64,000 nt of DNA from Petrolisthes cinctipes (taxonomy: Eukaryota > Arthropoda > Malacostraca > Decapoda > Porcellanidae), in assembly GCA_033782935.1 (NCBI GenBank), contig JAWQEG010000286.1, positions 1,749,501-1,813,500 on the forward strand, read 5' to 3'. Numbering within the stretch: position 1 is the stretch's first letter; each line of letters opens with the position of its first letter. This document shows, in pieces, positions 11,932 through 23,306 of this stretch. A model generated the notes under the pieces. The model was not told where the DNA came from. It did no database searches and saw only the letters and a program-made list of their open reading frames with translations. The position numbers and the translations under genes were made by a program.

Positions 11932-12464
11932 CACGTCCATTCCCCGGAGTTAAAACTCACGGCAAAAGTTATGCCCTTTACATCACATATCATTTCACTT
12001 AACTTAGTTAGACCATACACACTACCTACTGAACAACTTATACTTTGTCTCACCCTAAGTTCCCTAAGAGTCACCTGCTGACTCGCATTACTTTCCCCGT
12101 GAGGAAATATGCCATCTCCCATTTTTAATAAGTCAGAAATTGTGTCATGTACCCCAGTCACCTTCACTCTACGAGTAATCTATGGAGTTGTCCACTGACT
12201 TCTCCGTCACTCTCATATTATCCTAGCCTATGGCAAGAAAATAATCTTTTACATTCATCACATTCAACACATTCAGCTGCACTCACCTAAATCACTTCCT
12301 TAACCAAATTTAGGCATAGGCAATATGTCCTTAAGTGAAACTTAGGACCACGCATGAGGTGATGACTGTGAATTGAGAACAGAATTATCCTAGGTTCGCT
12401 TGAATTAAGACACATGATTGAACTACACAACTCTGGAAAAGAATACTGATATACCTGAGAATAC
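11932..12464 (-). other. Gypsy 3' internal remnant
   Basis: Sequence between the 3' LTR and the TTAA at 12465 belongs to the Gypsy element by position. A minus-strand ORF of 106 codons (12167-11847) runs into the LTR, but I recognise no envelope or other motif. The purine tract next to the LTR is weak (GGGGAATGGACGTG). It rejoins the pol side of the element at 23017 if the two piggyBac-family insertions are removed. Confidence 0.6.
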
Positions 12465-12968
12465 TTAACCCCTTAAATGCTGTATATGGAGGAATGTTAT
12501 CATTCACTGTGCTGGTATCTAGCCAAATACTTACTATCTCAAAACTGTATAAAACTTATATCAATGTACTTGTCTCGTGTTTGTGCATCATGCATCGATT
12601 ATATTTTGTATTTACATGCCTTGGTTTTGCCAAAATTGTTACACGTAATTGGAGAGGTTGACGACACTAGGAATTCTATTATACCTTCCTGATTATTGAT
12701 CACCAGAGAAAATGAATGGGTAGAAGCATACACTAAAATAAACTGAATAATTCTATATGGCTAAAAATGTCATGGATATCTACATGCTTCTATTCACAAA
12801 GTTACTATCTGGCGATTGTTTCACTTGTATTGCCTAAAAAATTATAACCTTAGTTATACAACTGCATGAATTTACTTCACAAAGAGTATTTCCACCGCCT
12901 ACACCCTCTTGTGTGTGTGTGTGTGGAGATTTACCGTTTGAAATGAGGTGAGTCAGGTCAAAAATAGG

Positions 12969-12969
<1 letters not shown>

Positions 12970-13038
<69 letters not shown>

Positions 13039-13122
13039 TTTGCCATATACAAATTTACGAAAAATACTATATACTCGGTGCACGGGATAGAGAAAGAGTA
13101 CGAGCCGTCTCTTTGCTTCCTC

Positions 13123-13192
<70 letters not shown>
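12970..13192. repeat. (CT)n(TA)n and (TA)n microsatellites
   Basis: CT then TA tracts at 12970-13036 and a pure TA tract of about 68 bp at 13124-13192. ORFs across them encode only Tyr-Ile repeats. Confidence 0.95.
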
Positions 13193-13195
<3 letters not shown>

Positions 13196-13411
13196 CACGA
13201 AGTTAGACGAAGAACTAGGTTAGAAAGGAGACCATTACAGATGTGGGAGTGAAGAGGTATAAAGAAGAAACGCTGTATAGGTGGTGAAGGAGGTAGACCA
13301 ATTATCAGCTTATGAACTTATGGATGTGGCGGATTCAGCCACACCTGTTATGAAGTATACATGCCTTCCTTATTTGTTATGTATATGTTCTGTGCAATAC
13401 ATGCACACCGG

Positions 13412-13600
13412 TGTAAATGCTGTTAGGCCCGTCAGGGTGTGCTTGATCTAACATGAAATAAGAGGGAGGGAGTGGGACCATGGGAAGGACATGTAGAGAG
13501 GGAGGAGGTGGTGGAGGGCTAACCGCGGCCTCACCCAAAACCACCGAGATCTCGGTGGTGTTGCCTCACCCCCTACCCCTCCACCCAGGGTAATAAAATA
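13412..13600 (+). repeat. Direct repeat, copy 1 (GGTGTAAATGCTGTT family)
   Basis: Begins GGTGTAAATGCTGTTAGGCC and ends in CCACCCAGGGTAATAAAA. A near-identical copy lies at 14994-15148 but lacks about 35 bp in the middle (the CCACCGAGATCTCGGTGG hairpin). Spacing is 1.58 kb. This may be an internal repeat of the piggyBac-like element or a pair of MITE/solo terminal copies. Confidence 0.7.
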
Positions 13601-14030
13601 ATTATCATCTTATGTACTTACATATCAGGAAAAGAGATATGTACAGTGTGTGTGTGTGTGCAATATTGGTGATGGTTTGGGTCGTGGTTTTAGTGGTAGC
13701 AATGGTGGTAGTAATTGTGGTTAGGTTACATACATAACCAGTATTTGTACATACTGGTTATCAATATACTTTCACACCCAAGCATTCTATAAATATAAAA
13801 GCATTAGCCTACATAATACATTGTACATAGTACATTGATACCCAGTATGTATAAATGGTTCAGCAATTGTGTATGTAGCCTAATAGCCTAGTAAAAAAAA
13901 TATATGCGGGAAGGACATGTTTGATCAAGCACACTCCGACACCATATTCACTCCTACTGCCACAACTTACTAAGCACGAGTGCAGTATTACCTATATACC
14001 TATGGTATATTATATATCATCATTGAAAAT

Positions 14031-14034
<4 letters not shown>

Positions 14035-14068
<34 letters not shown>

Positions 14069-14492
14069 ATTACAGTACGGAAGGCTAGGGGAGAGGAAGA
14101 GGTAAAGGAAAGGGAGGGGGAGACAATTATCAGATTAGGTTCTTATGGGTGTGGCGAACACACACACACACTGGAGAGGGAGTGGCTCAATAACCGCAGA
14201 TGAATGAGAGGTAATAATGTAGTGTAACCTGTTATATGAAGCCCGAAGGCTGAGCAAAAAATTGACTCATCTTCACTCTTTACATCTTGCAAGTCATATA
14301 ATTAAAAAAATAAATATGACTATATATTAGATTTGAATAGAGTACGTAACAATAACAGCTAGAGTCATTTGTACTGCCGACTTCAAGCTATTGGTTGATA
14401 TGAGTATGGTATATTTTATAAATCTTGAAAGGGAAAGTGTTTGTTATTCATTAATTTTCATGGAAAATAATTTCTTAATATTATCTTTGATA
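14035..14492 (+). repeat. Duplicated 450-bp block shared with the intact piggyBac (copy 1)
   Basis: From the GA tract through TTATTACAGTACGGAAGG to the TTTTCATGGAAAAT phrase, this matches 19459-19905 almost base for base. In the intact piggyBac the block lies in the non-coding part downstream of the transposase stop. It links the two elements as one family. Confidence 0.85.
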
Positions 14493-14513
14493 GAGATTGA
14501 ACCTTTTTATTAT

Positions 14514-14613
<100 letters not shown>

Positions 14614-14993
14614 ACCTCGGGGATTGGTTGGGTTATTTTTTTCTTTTATTTGTCTTTTACTTCATTTTTATCATTATCCTGTTGTGAATATTTGCTTACA
14701 CAGGGTTGGTCTTGGGGTGGAGAAATAAATACAAATTTCCCCTTTTTTATTATAAAGTAACCCCCCAACCCCACCCTTTTCCGACCAGCATTCAATTTTC
14801 GCATAATAAGTATAGTTTTCTTTTGACTTCGCTCCTCCTCTCTGTACCACCTGTCCATTCTGTAAACTAAGAAAAACTTTCATCATAACTCTTCTCAATA
14901 ATGATATATAATATACCATATAATGAAAAATAATCACTAGACGAAAGCATGCATCCTTACCCTCTTGTCCCACGAGTAATACTGAAATTATCG

Positions 14994-15148
14994 GTGTAAA
15001 TGCTGTTGGGCCCGTCAGGGTGTGCTTGATCTAACATGAAATAAGAGGGAAGGGGTGGGACCATGGGAAGGACATGTAGAGAGGGAGGAGGTGGTGTAGG
15101 GCTAACCGCGGCCTCACCCCCTACCCCTCCACCCAGGGTAATAAAATT
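14994..15148 (+). repeat. Direct repeat, copy 2
   Basis: Second copy of the 13412-13600 block, in the same orientation. It ends about 55 bp before the P element target duplication. The shorter middle section is the main difference. Confidence 0.7.
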
Positions 15149-15211
15149 TACTGGACATTTTACATTTCCTCATTTGAGGCTTGGATGCAGGGCAGTTATG
15201 ACGCACTGTAC

Positions 15212-15420
15212 CATGGAGGTAGTATAGGAGGAGAAGGCATGAGCTGGGCTGAGTGCGGTAGTGAGTGAAGTCAGGTCAAACTGTCATCCGCCATATTGTG
15301 GTTGGCAGGACTCAGGAGAGCGCTGCCAGCCCTGGACAGGACATGGAGTTAGTACAGGCATACTACCTCCATGGAGCAGGGCAGGCAGTACTGTAGGGTT
15401 CTGTACGAAATTATGGTATG

Positions 15421-15454
<34 letters not shown>

Positions 15455-18400
15455 GGGCGAGGACATCTGAAAATTCAATCCCAGGTTAAGCCCACAGTTA
15501 ATTATCGAGATGGAAAGCGCCTCTCCCTTCGCATGGAGGTGCTGATTATTAATCCCATAATTATTTCCCAAGATGAAAAGCTTATCTCTTTCCATGGACA
15601 ATAACTTAGTAATTTATTTTCATAAATGTATATTGTACAAATGCTGCATTATAAATACATACAACAGAAGGTCCTACATCATTAGAAAAGACTTGTACTC
15701 TACTGGCCACTGAAATGAATTAGTTTGGTATATGTTTGACGGCTCTTTACACTAAGCTGAGATTGCATTTTGGCAGTGTAATGTTTTCCTGCGTACTTGT
15801 ACCTTACTTGCAGATATTTTTCTGCAATTGACTTTATCAAGAGGTTTCTGTGATTTTCCATTGGCTCTGTATCAAACATATGATGGCTCAAAACAGAAAA
15901 TATATCTCTGCTAGTGTATGTTGCTAGCACTGAATATACAAGCTTATGAAAATCAGCACTTCCTAATGACAGATGAACTTTTTCCTTGCAAGACATAGCT
16001 TCTCTGAAACATTTCTCACTTGTAACACAGATATCTATAACATCACTTGATGGGTATATCAGATATCCCTTGGTTTTTAGTGTGATTAGAGAATGCACAG
16101 GACCAACATCAGTGTCAGTTAATGCATCAATGCAAACTTCACATAGCAAAGATCTTGTTAATTGATACACAACAAAACCAGCTATATACACAACAATTTT
16201 GTTAGTACATTTAGAGAGGTGAATTTTACTAGGCACATATGTGTATTCTTGTTCATCATCATTGGAAAATATACTAGGCATATCTAATACCCTGTATCTT
16301 AAAACAGATGCATTTATGGCATTCACTGATATAGCATCTACCTTGCCAGTACTTACACAGCTGCTAGAGACAGTAAGTATTGGCACAGACTCTAATGGTA
16401 AACAGTTACCACGAATTACATCACTCATATCATTGTGAACAAGGATTTTCTTATAAGCTGCAGAAAACTGCCTAACTGTTGGGTTATCGTTACATCCTCC
16501 CATACTCCTTATTTGTCCAAAAAAGAGCTCAATGTGGTCTTGGCTGAACTTGTATGTCATCAGAAACTTTACACTAGGATCAGGACCTTCTACGAGATTG
16601 TCATACAACATCTTCAAACTCCGTATGCAAATGATAAATCCCAGAAATCCAGTCCTGCGATTCGACTTCAGCAACTCCTTTCCATCAGGGAGCTTTAGGG
16701 ATCTGATATATGTTTCTGCCTTTCCCAAAAAATCTTTAACTTCATCCACATTCTTTGCCTGAAGAGGACATTTATAGCTGTAAGCACGCAAATTCCTTGA
16801 ATTAAATACATCAAACAATGTGTTAAAGGTAAGAAGGAAATCAATTGTTCCCTCACATCCCTCAAAGTTATCTACCTGTTCATTAAGGCAAAATTGTAAA
16901 GACTTTGCAACTGACTCACTTAGTAACTGTGCAGCTAATTTGACATTCATTTTCTTCTTCATCCATGAAATGTGTTTCGCTCTCAGTTTGTTGTTTAAAT
17001 GAAGTCCCTCTTGGTCTTGGAGTTTGTGCAAATATTCAATATACTCCCACTTCACATATTTACCATTTCCATCAAGGAACACTCTCTTATCACCAATAGA
17101 ATTTCTCACGAGCTTTAACATGTGACATGGATCGAGGAATACACAAACTGGCTGTTCTGTCACAGGATGCTGAAAAGATGATATTATGTTGTCTTCTTCG
17201 ATGCTACAGCCAAGATGTTTCATCATGGTTAAGTTTGCTGCTGCACCATCAAAAGTTAGAGATGCAACAGTAGCACCAGCTGAATGAAGTTTAGTTATGC
17301 GCTGTTCTACTAAATTTCTCCTCTCTACACCGCCAAGTCCTGCAATCAGAAAGTAACCGACTGGCATTTTCCAGCTACCATTAACACTAACAGCCATAAA
17401 TGTTAGAGCCTCTCTTGCTATTGGCAGGCTATCATTGTCAAGCTCTGTGCCCATGTCTATATACCCTTGAAATTTTTTTCCATCCCACTTCAGTTGTTGT
17501 CTTATCACCATTTCATCCATGATCAGGGCACATACTAATGGTTTACCTTTAGTAGCCTCTGCATCAGCTCTTAACTTTATGGCTGAAAAGGCAGGCTCAG
17601 TAAATCCCGGTTTACCATCTACACACTGATACCATCTTGAAATAGTTCTAGGGTGAGGTAAACAAGTGTCAAAAACCTTCCTAACATACCGGTATGCATG
17701 AGGAGAATAAAAGTGCAAAGTCAGAGCGAAACTCCTTAACTCAGAAGAATAAGAAGCTGGAACTGGTTGGCCACTGTGCTTTGCAACTTGTCGCTTTAAC
17801 AAGTCAGATACACCACCAGCACATTTTTCTAGAACACTTAAGCTGTCGTCATTCATGAAATACTTCCTTTTCATCTCGGAAATTACACTTTGCAAATCAC
17901 TGTTTTTCTTTGTGAGACGTCGTTTTGACTGTTGAAGTACTTTAATTTTCTTTCTTGAGACAGCAAGTTGACCTTCAACATGACTTAGTTTTCTTTTTAA
18001 AATAACACTTGCATTACTGATGTTAGGCTCCGATGTCGTAGATTCTTTAGAACAAGCACGAGATGAAGACAGGTCATCATGAACTACAATTTCATCCTCG
18101 GGAATCACACGTTTCTTTGGTGATTTTCTTTTTCTAACACATTTTTGCAGATGTTTTGGAAAACCATCAAACACGGAAGGAACTGCTCCACTACGAAGCC
18201 GAACATATGACATAGATGTTCTGTCGAAGTCCTCCTCTGCAAAGTGCTTTGAGCACAGACGTGTGTGTTGAGTGGGGATAAAATTTTCTCGTCTTGTTGC
18301 CTTAATCCACTCTCGCCTTAGTGTCTCATCTTTAGGTAAACTGTAATTAAAAGAAAGAAATACCTAGAGAACATAAAACATACTGATTTTTATGCTGCAG

Positions 18401-18794
18401 TGCTGCAGGAAACATGCGCCTAGGTTCATGGTTTTAATCAGCATTGTACCCTGGGCAAACCATGGAGGTATTACAGGGCCAACCTTAAGTACACGGATCG
18501 CTTGCATTGATCATTTTACGGCTGATACACTTTTCTATCATGTACGAGTACTTACCGATGAAATGTAAGTGAAGGAGCTACAGTCTTGTCGAACCTTGAA
18601 GTACATCCATATGCAGAACACGACACTGGCATTTTTATGTCGTATGTTTACGTACAGAAACATGTGTACTCCACACTGAGTGGTGGTTGACTGGCTGCTG
18701 GTGCGCGTCTTGCCAACCACAATATGGCGGATGACAGTTTGACCTGACTTCACTCTCCCAGGCTGATGCCTCCTCCTCCTATACTACCTCCATG
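15212..18794 (-). mobile_element. Complete P-superfamily transposon
   Basis: The element starts CATGGAGGTAGTATAGGAGG and ends with its reverse complement. The inverted similarity continues for about 95 bp, through the stretch around 15270-15305 and 18705-18735. It is flanked by a perfect 8-bp duplication CACTGTAC (15204-15211 and 18795-18802), the duplication length known for P elements; Drosophila P also starts CATG. Inside is an uninterrupted two-exon THAP transposase on the minus strand. An internal inverted copy of the terminus (TACTACCTCCATGGAG, 15363-15378) lies in the 3' part, together with a (TG)n tract at 15420-15451. All parts needed for mobility appear present. Confidence 0.93.
15700..18632 (-). 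CDS. P-element transposase with THAP domain (two exons)
   Basis: Exon 1 is 18556-18632, beginning MPVSCSAYGCTSRF. A consensus donor GTAAGT follows. The intron runs 18555-18341 and ends TTACAG, and exon 2 is 18340-15700. The splice joins in phase (CG|T = Arg), giving about 905 residues. The join rebuilds a full C2CH THAP domain: C-x4-C in exon 1, then PKDE, EW, C-x2-H (CSKHF), and AVPSVF in exon 2. A Lys-rich segment and coiled coil follow (about 110-210). The RNase H-like domain has Asp in IMDEM (about residue 301), TFDGAAAN and DPCHMLKLVRN, the last marking the family's GTP-binding insertion. A late QDHIELFFGQIRS block contains the candidate catalytic Glu. No frame breaks are seen. It would bind element ends and cut and join DNA in the nucleus. 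Intron use is inferred. Confidence 0.9.
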
Positions 18795-18802
18795 CACTGT
18801 AC

Positions 18803-18992
18803 ACTACCCCAAGATTTAGAGGCAGCTGGGTATCTCTTGAGAGATAGGGAGAGTGAGAAGAGCAATAAACAGTCTGGTGCTAATTACAGTCCTTCTCTCT
18901 CCCAGAAAAATAATGCTCACTGACAAGATCTAGGTAGTGGCAATTTCAGCACTGAGTTTGAAATGGAAATGAAAGATTCAGCAGTGAAAGGG
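18803..18992. other. Right end of the piggyBac-like element beyond the P insertion
   Basis: This short non-coding segment runs from the P duplication to the shared TTAA. Its last bases, CAGTGAAAGGG, mirror the start of the adjacent intact piggyBac (CCCTTTCGCTG), so the junction forms an 18-bp palindrome centred on TTAA. Confidence 0.7.
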
Positions 18993-19451
18993 TTAACCCT
19001 TTCGCTGTTATGCGCATCTCTAGATGATCACTTTACAATCCTGCTATGCAAGTCTAAAGACTCCAGCTCGACAGCCTGCTAGCATACGCATCTTGAGACG
19101 ACCAGAATAGTTGACCTTGACTCACTTCACACGGTCAGATAATAAACCCACTTTGCCGCCTCTCCATTCCTCTCTCCTCCTCCCTTCCTTTTACTTTCCC
19201 TTCTTCCTCCTCCTCCTACTTTATCTTCGTTTCCTTCCTCGAATCCTTTTATATAAGACTGAGTGTACATTTTCCATAATTATATATAATATAATATTGA
19301 GAAAGTTTTATAAATGAAAAAGAGTGTCCAGTAAAGGAGTAAATACAAATTTACTTACACATGATCCCCAACAGCATAAAGCCCTATTCCTACCCCTCCC
19401 TTTCTTCGTGAGCGATAATTCCGATGCATTTCCCTTGATGTACATGTTATT

Positions 19452-19458
<7 letters not shown>

Positions 19459-19502
<44 letters not shown>

Positions 19503-19932
19503 ATTACAGTACGGAAGGCTAGGGGAGAGGAAGAGGTAAAGGAAAGGGAGGGGGAGACAATTATCAGATTAGGTTCTTATGGGTGTGGCGAACACACACA
19601 CACACTGGAGAGGGAGTGGCTCAATAACCGCAGATGAATGAGAGGTAATAATGTAGTGTAACCTGTTATATGAAGCCCGAAGGCTGAGCAAAAAATTGAC
19701 TCATCTTCACTCTTTACATCTTGCAAGTCATATAATTAAAAAAATAAATATGACTATATATTAGATTTGAATAGAGTACGTAACAATAACAGCTAGAGTC
19801 ATTTGTACTGCCGACTTCAAGCTATTGGTTGATATGAGTATGGTATATTTTATAAATCTTGAAAGAGAAAGTGTTTGTTATTCATTAATTTTCATGGAAA
19901 ATCATTTCTCAATATTATCTTTGATAGAGATA
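19459..19932 (+). repeat. Duplicated 450-bp block (copy 2) with a partial inverted copy
   Basis: Matches 14035-14492. The adjoining 19935-20100 is an imperfect inverted copy of about 19750-19910 (for example AAACACTTTCCCTTTCTAGA against the forward version), so this stretch is palindromic. I see no coding potential. Confidence 0.8.
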
Positions 19933-20514
19933 CTGCCATGGATAACAAACACTTTCCCTTTCTAGATTTATAAAATATACCATACTCAATGATATCAACC
20001 AATAGCTTGAAGTCAGCAGTACAAATGACTCTAGCTGTTTTTGTTACATACTCTATTCAAATCTAGTCATATTTATTATTTTAATTATATGACAAAAAGA
20101 GAAAAGATGAGTCAATTTTTTGTTCAGCCTATTACAAAGTAACCCTCCAATAAAATAAATAATGCATAGGAAAACCCATCCTCTGTGGAAGCTAGCCATG
20201 TTTATGTACGACCAGAAAGTACAGCCTCCCTCATTGTCCTCACTCTCCCCAGGGGGAATAGGATTACTAGGGGCACGGGGTGAAGGGGGCTCGTCAGAGA
20301 GAGAGAGGGTGGGGAAGAGTTACTATATTTTTACACACACACACACAAACAGAGGTCTTATATGCAATAGTGAAAAGGTACACACTTTATATATATTTTT
20401 ATTGATATTTAGAAATTATAATACATATAATATATATTGAATATTTTAGGTAAACAAACAATTGCATGAAGTTTCTCTCTCTCTCTCAGTAAGTCACCGT
20501 AGAGCGCTGGTGGA

Positions 20515-22911
20515 TCAGAAATTCTTCAATGTGTGGTAATCCCTGAAGCAACCTACTATACATAGTCCAATGTTGCACTCATTGCATATGATGACTACTC
20601 GAGTGCGTTTCTTTTGACGTCGGGTTGTGTGCTTGCATACATAGCAGTCTCTTGGTTTCTTCTTTCCATTCGCCATCTCAGTATGTACTGGATAATGGCG
20701 ACTATATGCGTCTATTATGCGATCTGGCATGGGGTTAGGGCGTCGACCTTTGATGTTAGTAGTAGGTTCTCCAAAGTCCTCCAAAAGCTGGTAAGCAACA
20801 TTGTACACAAACTCACGTAGCTTTGGCTTCTTAGAGGGGTCAATATTCTTTTTGACAAGCCAGAGATTGTAAGCATTGAGCATTGTGATATCTATCAAGT
20901 GGAAGAAGAACTTGTGGTACCACTTGACAGACTTTCTCAAACACTCAACGCCACTTATCTGACTGTCAGACTTGTCTACAAGGCGCATATTTTTAGTATA
21001 ATCTACCACAACATCAGGCTTCATGATGGATTTTTTTGTTCTGTGGTGAATCTTTCCGGTTGGAACTAGTTCACCCTTGTGAATGGTGGAAAGGAGGTGG
21101 ACTGGCCGCCTATCGTTCCACTTGTATGCGCCAATCTTGCCAGACTTTTCACTTTGGATGAACAGTTCCGTCTTGCGTCGATTCCTACTTCTCTCGTGGT
21201 GGGGGCGAGCTTCCTCTTCAGAATCTGGTGTATCACTAGAACTAGGGTTTTCAACTCGAGTTTTATTTCCATTGAATTTCGGCATAAATTTCCTATTCGC
21301 CCGTACAGTTCCACATGATCCCGTTTTGTTGTCATGCAGGAATTGGCACAGAGCAGGGCTTGTATACCAGTTGTCGGTGTACAATATATGACCCCTGCCC
21401 AGGTAGTCTGCCATCATTTTCTTGACGATAGCACCAGACATACCTATAGGGTCTTTCTTGTGCACCACTGGTATATCTATATTTGTGCCGGTGTAAACAA
21501 TCATGTCAAGCACAAATCCTGTATCACAGTCACATAAAACAAATAGTTTCAAGCCGAAGCAATGTCTTTTAGAGGGTATATATTGTTTGAAAACTAGCCG
21601 ACCTTTGTATAGCATAAGTGACTCATCTATGACCAGCTTTTGAAATGGATAGAAATATTTCTTGAACCTTGAAAGGATCATCGAAAATATACCTCTCACT
21701 TTCCAGATACGGTCTTCTTTGTTAGGATTTTCATTGTCTGAGAAGTGAAGAAAACTCAACAATAATAAAAATCTATCACGAGGCATATACTTGCTAAACA
21801 AAGGTGTGCTGATGAGGGCATCGTTGCGCCAGTAATGCTGGAGAACGTGATTTTTGCAAAGAGGCATAATCAACATCAATGCCAGAAACACAAACAGCTC
21901 CCTGACAGTTGTAGCTTCCCAATTTCGTATTCTCGAAAAAGGGGAAATGAAATCCATATGCTGAGACACCCAACTATTGTATCTGTTCGTTTTCTCAGCT
22001 ATATAGGACATCACTTCCTCATCGATGAAGGCACGAAAGAAGGCACTCTCTCTTGCCTCGTCGTTGCAAGGCCAGTCCCTTGTTGTACCACTCCTGTTTG
22101 GCCGAAAATCGTGCTGGTCTGGTACAAAGTCTGACCCCTCTGACCAGTCAAAAGAAAACACTTCACGCAGATTTACAGGTGTTCCGTCGTTCTCATTTCC
22201 TTCGTCCTCGTCACTGCTAGAACCAAGTGCATTGTTACCTAACCACACTTCGTCACTGCCAATGACGTCAGATTCACTCCCACTAGAATCACTCCCACCA
22301 TCCTCCATAAACAAAAGCGGTATAATTTTTGATGGTGTTAGGTTACGCTGACGTGGATGTGATCGTGGTGTGGATGAATGACGAGAAGTACTCGGACCTG
22401 GAACAATCAGAGTGGGCACAGATTCAGTGGTGGTGATGGATGATGAAAGAATGGTAGTTGAGTGGCCTCTTTTTTTCCCATTCGTATGTCTTGGTGTTAC
22501 TGGGGAGTCAAGCTGGGCATCCCTTTCTTCATACGCCAGCTGTCCTTGCGTGCTTGTGGATTGCTTAGGGAGAGTAATGGTGGTAGAGGAGGAGGAGGGG
22601 TGAAGCTGCTGATAAAATCTCGAGGATAGGGAACGTGCAACAGGTGTACGCATTTTCTGTGGATCTCCCTTTATTTTCTTTCTTACTGTAGGGATGACCT
22701 CATCTTCTGTCTCACTACTGCTGGAGTAAGTAAGGGAGGGCCTCTGAAGTGACTTTGGCATCCGTCTTCTGCTAATTATTCTCCCTGTGAGTGGCTGGCT
22801 AGAGTCCAATAGATCACTACTTCCTCCTTCCATGGTGTCTGTGGGGTGACTGACTAAGACACTAAGTTGATGAAAATTTGACATATGGAAGGGGTTGACG
22901 GATATCGCCAT
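20515..22911 (-). CDS. piggyBac transposase
   Basis: A 798-residue uninterrupted ORF of the DDE_Tnp_1_7 type. The N-terminal 270 residues are Ser/Pro/acidic and low complexity. The catalytic aspartates of the DDD triad can be placed: VIDESLMLYKGR (Asp about 429), YTDNWYTSP (Asp about 513) and RLVDKSDSQ (Asp about 646). The C-terminus ends in a Cys/His-rich domain (CYVCKHTT..., then ICNECNIGLC and a final CFRDYH), the end-binding finger of this family. The length is on the long side of the usual 550-700 because of the acidic N-terminus. The ATG at 22911 opens the ORF; the internal MEGGSSD methionine about 26 residues in is also plausible. The enzyme excises and reinserts at TTAA in the nucleus. 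Intact frame and flanking TTAA suggest a recent or active copy. Confidence 0.93.
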   Translation of the reverse strand: MAISVNPFHMSNFHQLSVLVSHPTDTMEGGSSDLLDSSQPLTGRIISRRRMPKSLQRPSLTYSSSSETEDEVIPTVRKKIKGDPQKMRTPVARSLSSRFYQQLHPSSSSTTITLPKQSTSTQGQLAYEERDAQLDSPVTPRHTNGKKRGHSTTILSSSITTTESVPTLIVPGPSTSRHSSTPRSHPRQRNLTPSKIIPLLFMEDGGSDSSGSESDVIGSDEVWLGNNALGSSSDEDEGNENDGTPVNLREVFSFDWSEGSDFVPDQHDFRPNRSGTTRDWPCNDEARESAFFRAFIDEEVMSYIAEKTNRYNSWVSQHMDFISPFSRIRNWEATTVRELFVFLALMLIMPLCKNHVLQHYWRNDALISTPLFSKYMPRDRFLLLLSFLHFSDNENPNKEDRIWKVRGIFSMILSRFKKYFYPFQKLVIDESLMLYKGRLVFKQYIPSKRHCFGLKLFVLCDCDTGFVLDMIVYTGTNIDIPVVHKKDPIGMSGAIVKKMMADYLGRGHILYTDNWYTSPALCQFLHDNKTGSCGTVRANRKFMPKFNGNKTRVENPSSSDTPDSEEEARPHHERSRNRRKTELFIQSEKSGKIGAYKWNDRRPVHLLSTIHKGELVPTGKIHHRTKKSIMKPDVVVDYTKNMRLVDKSDSQISGVECLRKSVKWYHKFFFHLIDITMLNAYNLWLVKKNIDPSKKPKLREFVYNVAYQLLEDFGEPTTNIKGRRPNPMPDRIIDAYSRHYPVHTEMANGKKKPRDCYVCKHTTRRQKKRTRVVIICNECNIGLCIVGCFRDYHTLKNF

Positions 22912-23016
22912 GACCTTAATTAACTCAACTGGGTCAGCAGGTAGCTGGCTGTATTTTGGCTTGCCGCACTACCTCACTAAGGCCTGAATTGTGGCTGATC
23001 GCACCCAATGGGTTAA

Positions 23017-23306
23017 GAATAGAACATGAGAAAATGAGACAAGAGCACAGTTGACCTTCGATCAATGCTAGTGGTAAAACTTCCCAATACTAAACTCATG
23101 ACTGTCCACTGCTGTACACACATATCTCAACCATTTCTTCATATCACTGGCTAACATTCCTCAATAAGTGGTCTGGGAGGATGACGACGGCGAGGAGGTA
23201 GGTAAGCATCTTCCTCCTCCTCCTCAAGTTCTCCCATTTGTGTCTCTTCCAACTCGGGAATAATCTCAGTCCAACTCACATACGGCTTAACCTTTTCTGC
23301 GGCTCG
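23017..23306 (-). other. Gypsy 3' region just beyond integrase
   Basis: Non-coding tail of pol up to the piggyBac TTAA. It contains a run of TCC repeats (about 23208-23226), with acidic and Pro-rich coding potential on the minus strand that could be the very C-terminus of integrase in another frame. The main frame stops just below 23310. Confidence 0.5.

Larger units (their letters stand above)
18997..23012 (-). mobile_element. Complete piggyBac transposon
   Basis: TTAA lies at both outer borders (18993-18996 and 23013-23016). The ends read inward CCCTTTCGCTGTTATGCGC and CCCATTGGGTGCGATC, so the inverted termini are short. Subterminal repeats of the type TATGCGCATCTCTAGATGA recur near the left end (19008-19105). 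The transposase ORF is intact on the minus strand. The non-coding side contains the 450-bp block shared with 14035-14492 and, at about 19935-20100, an inverted copy of about 150 bp of that block, which would fold into a hairpin. Confidence 0.9.

Noticed and set aside
11847..12167. Possible envelope or third ORF of the Gypsy element
   Set aside because: It runs into the LTR and shows no signal peptide, glycoprotein or fusion features.
16241..17002. Plus-strand ORFs across the P transposase
   Set aside because: Shadows of the intact minus-strand coding sequence.
18538..18753. 71-codon minus-strand ORF over the first P exon
   Set aside because: Wrong frame; the real exon is 18556-18632, followed by a consensus donor.
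22025..22603. Plus-strand ORFs over the piggyBac N-terminus
   Set aside because: Antisense shadows of the transposase.
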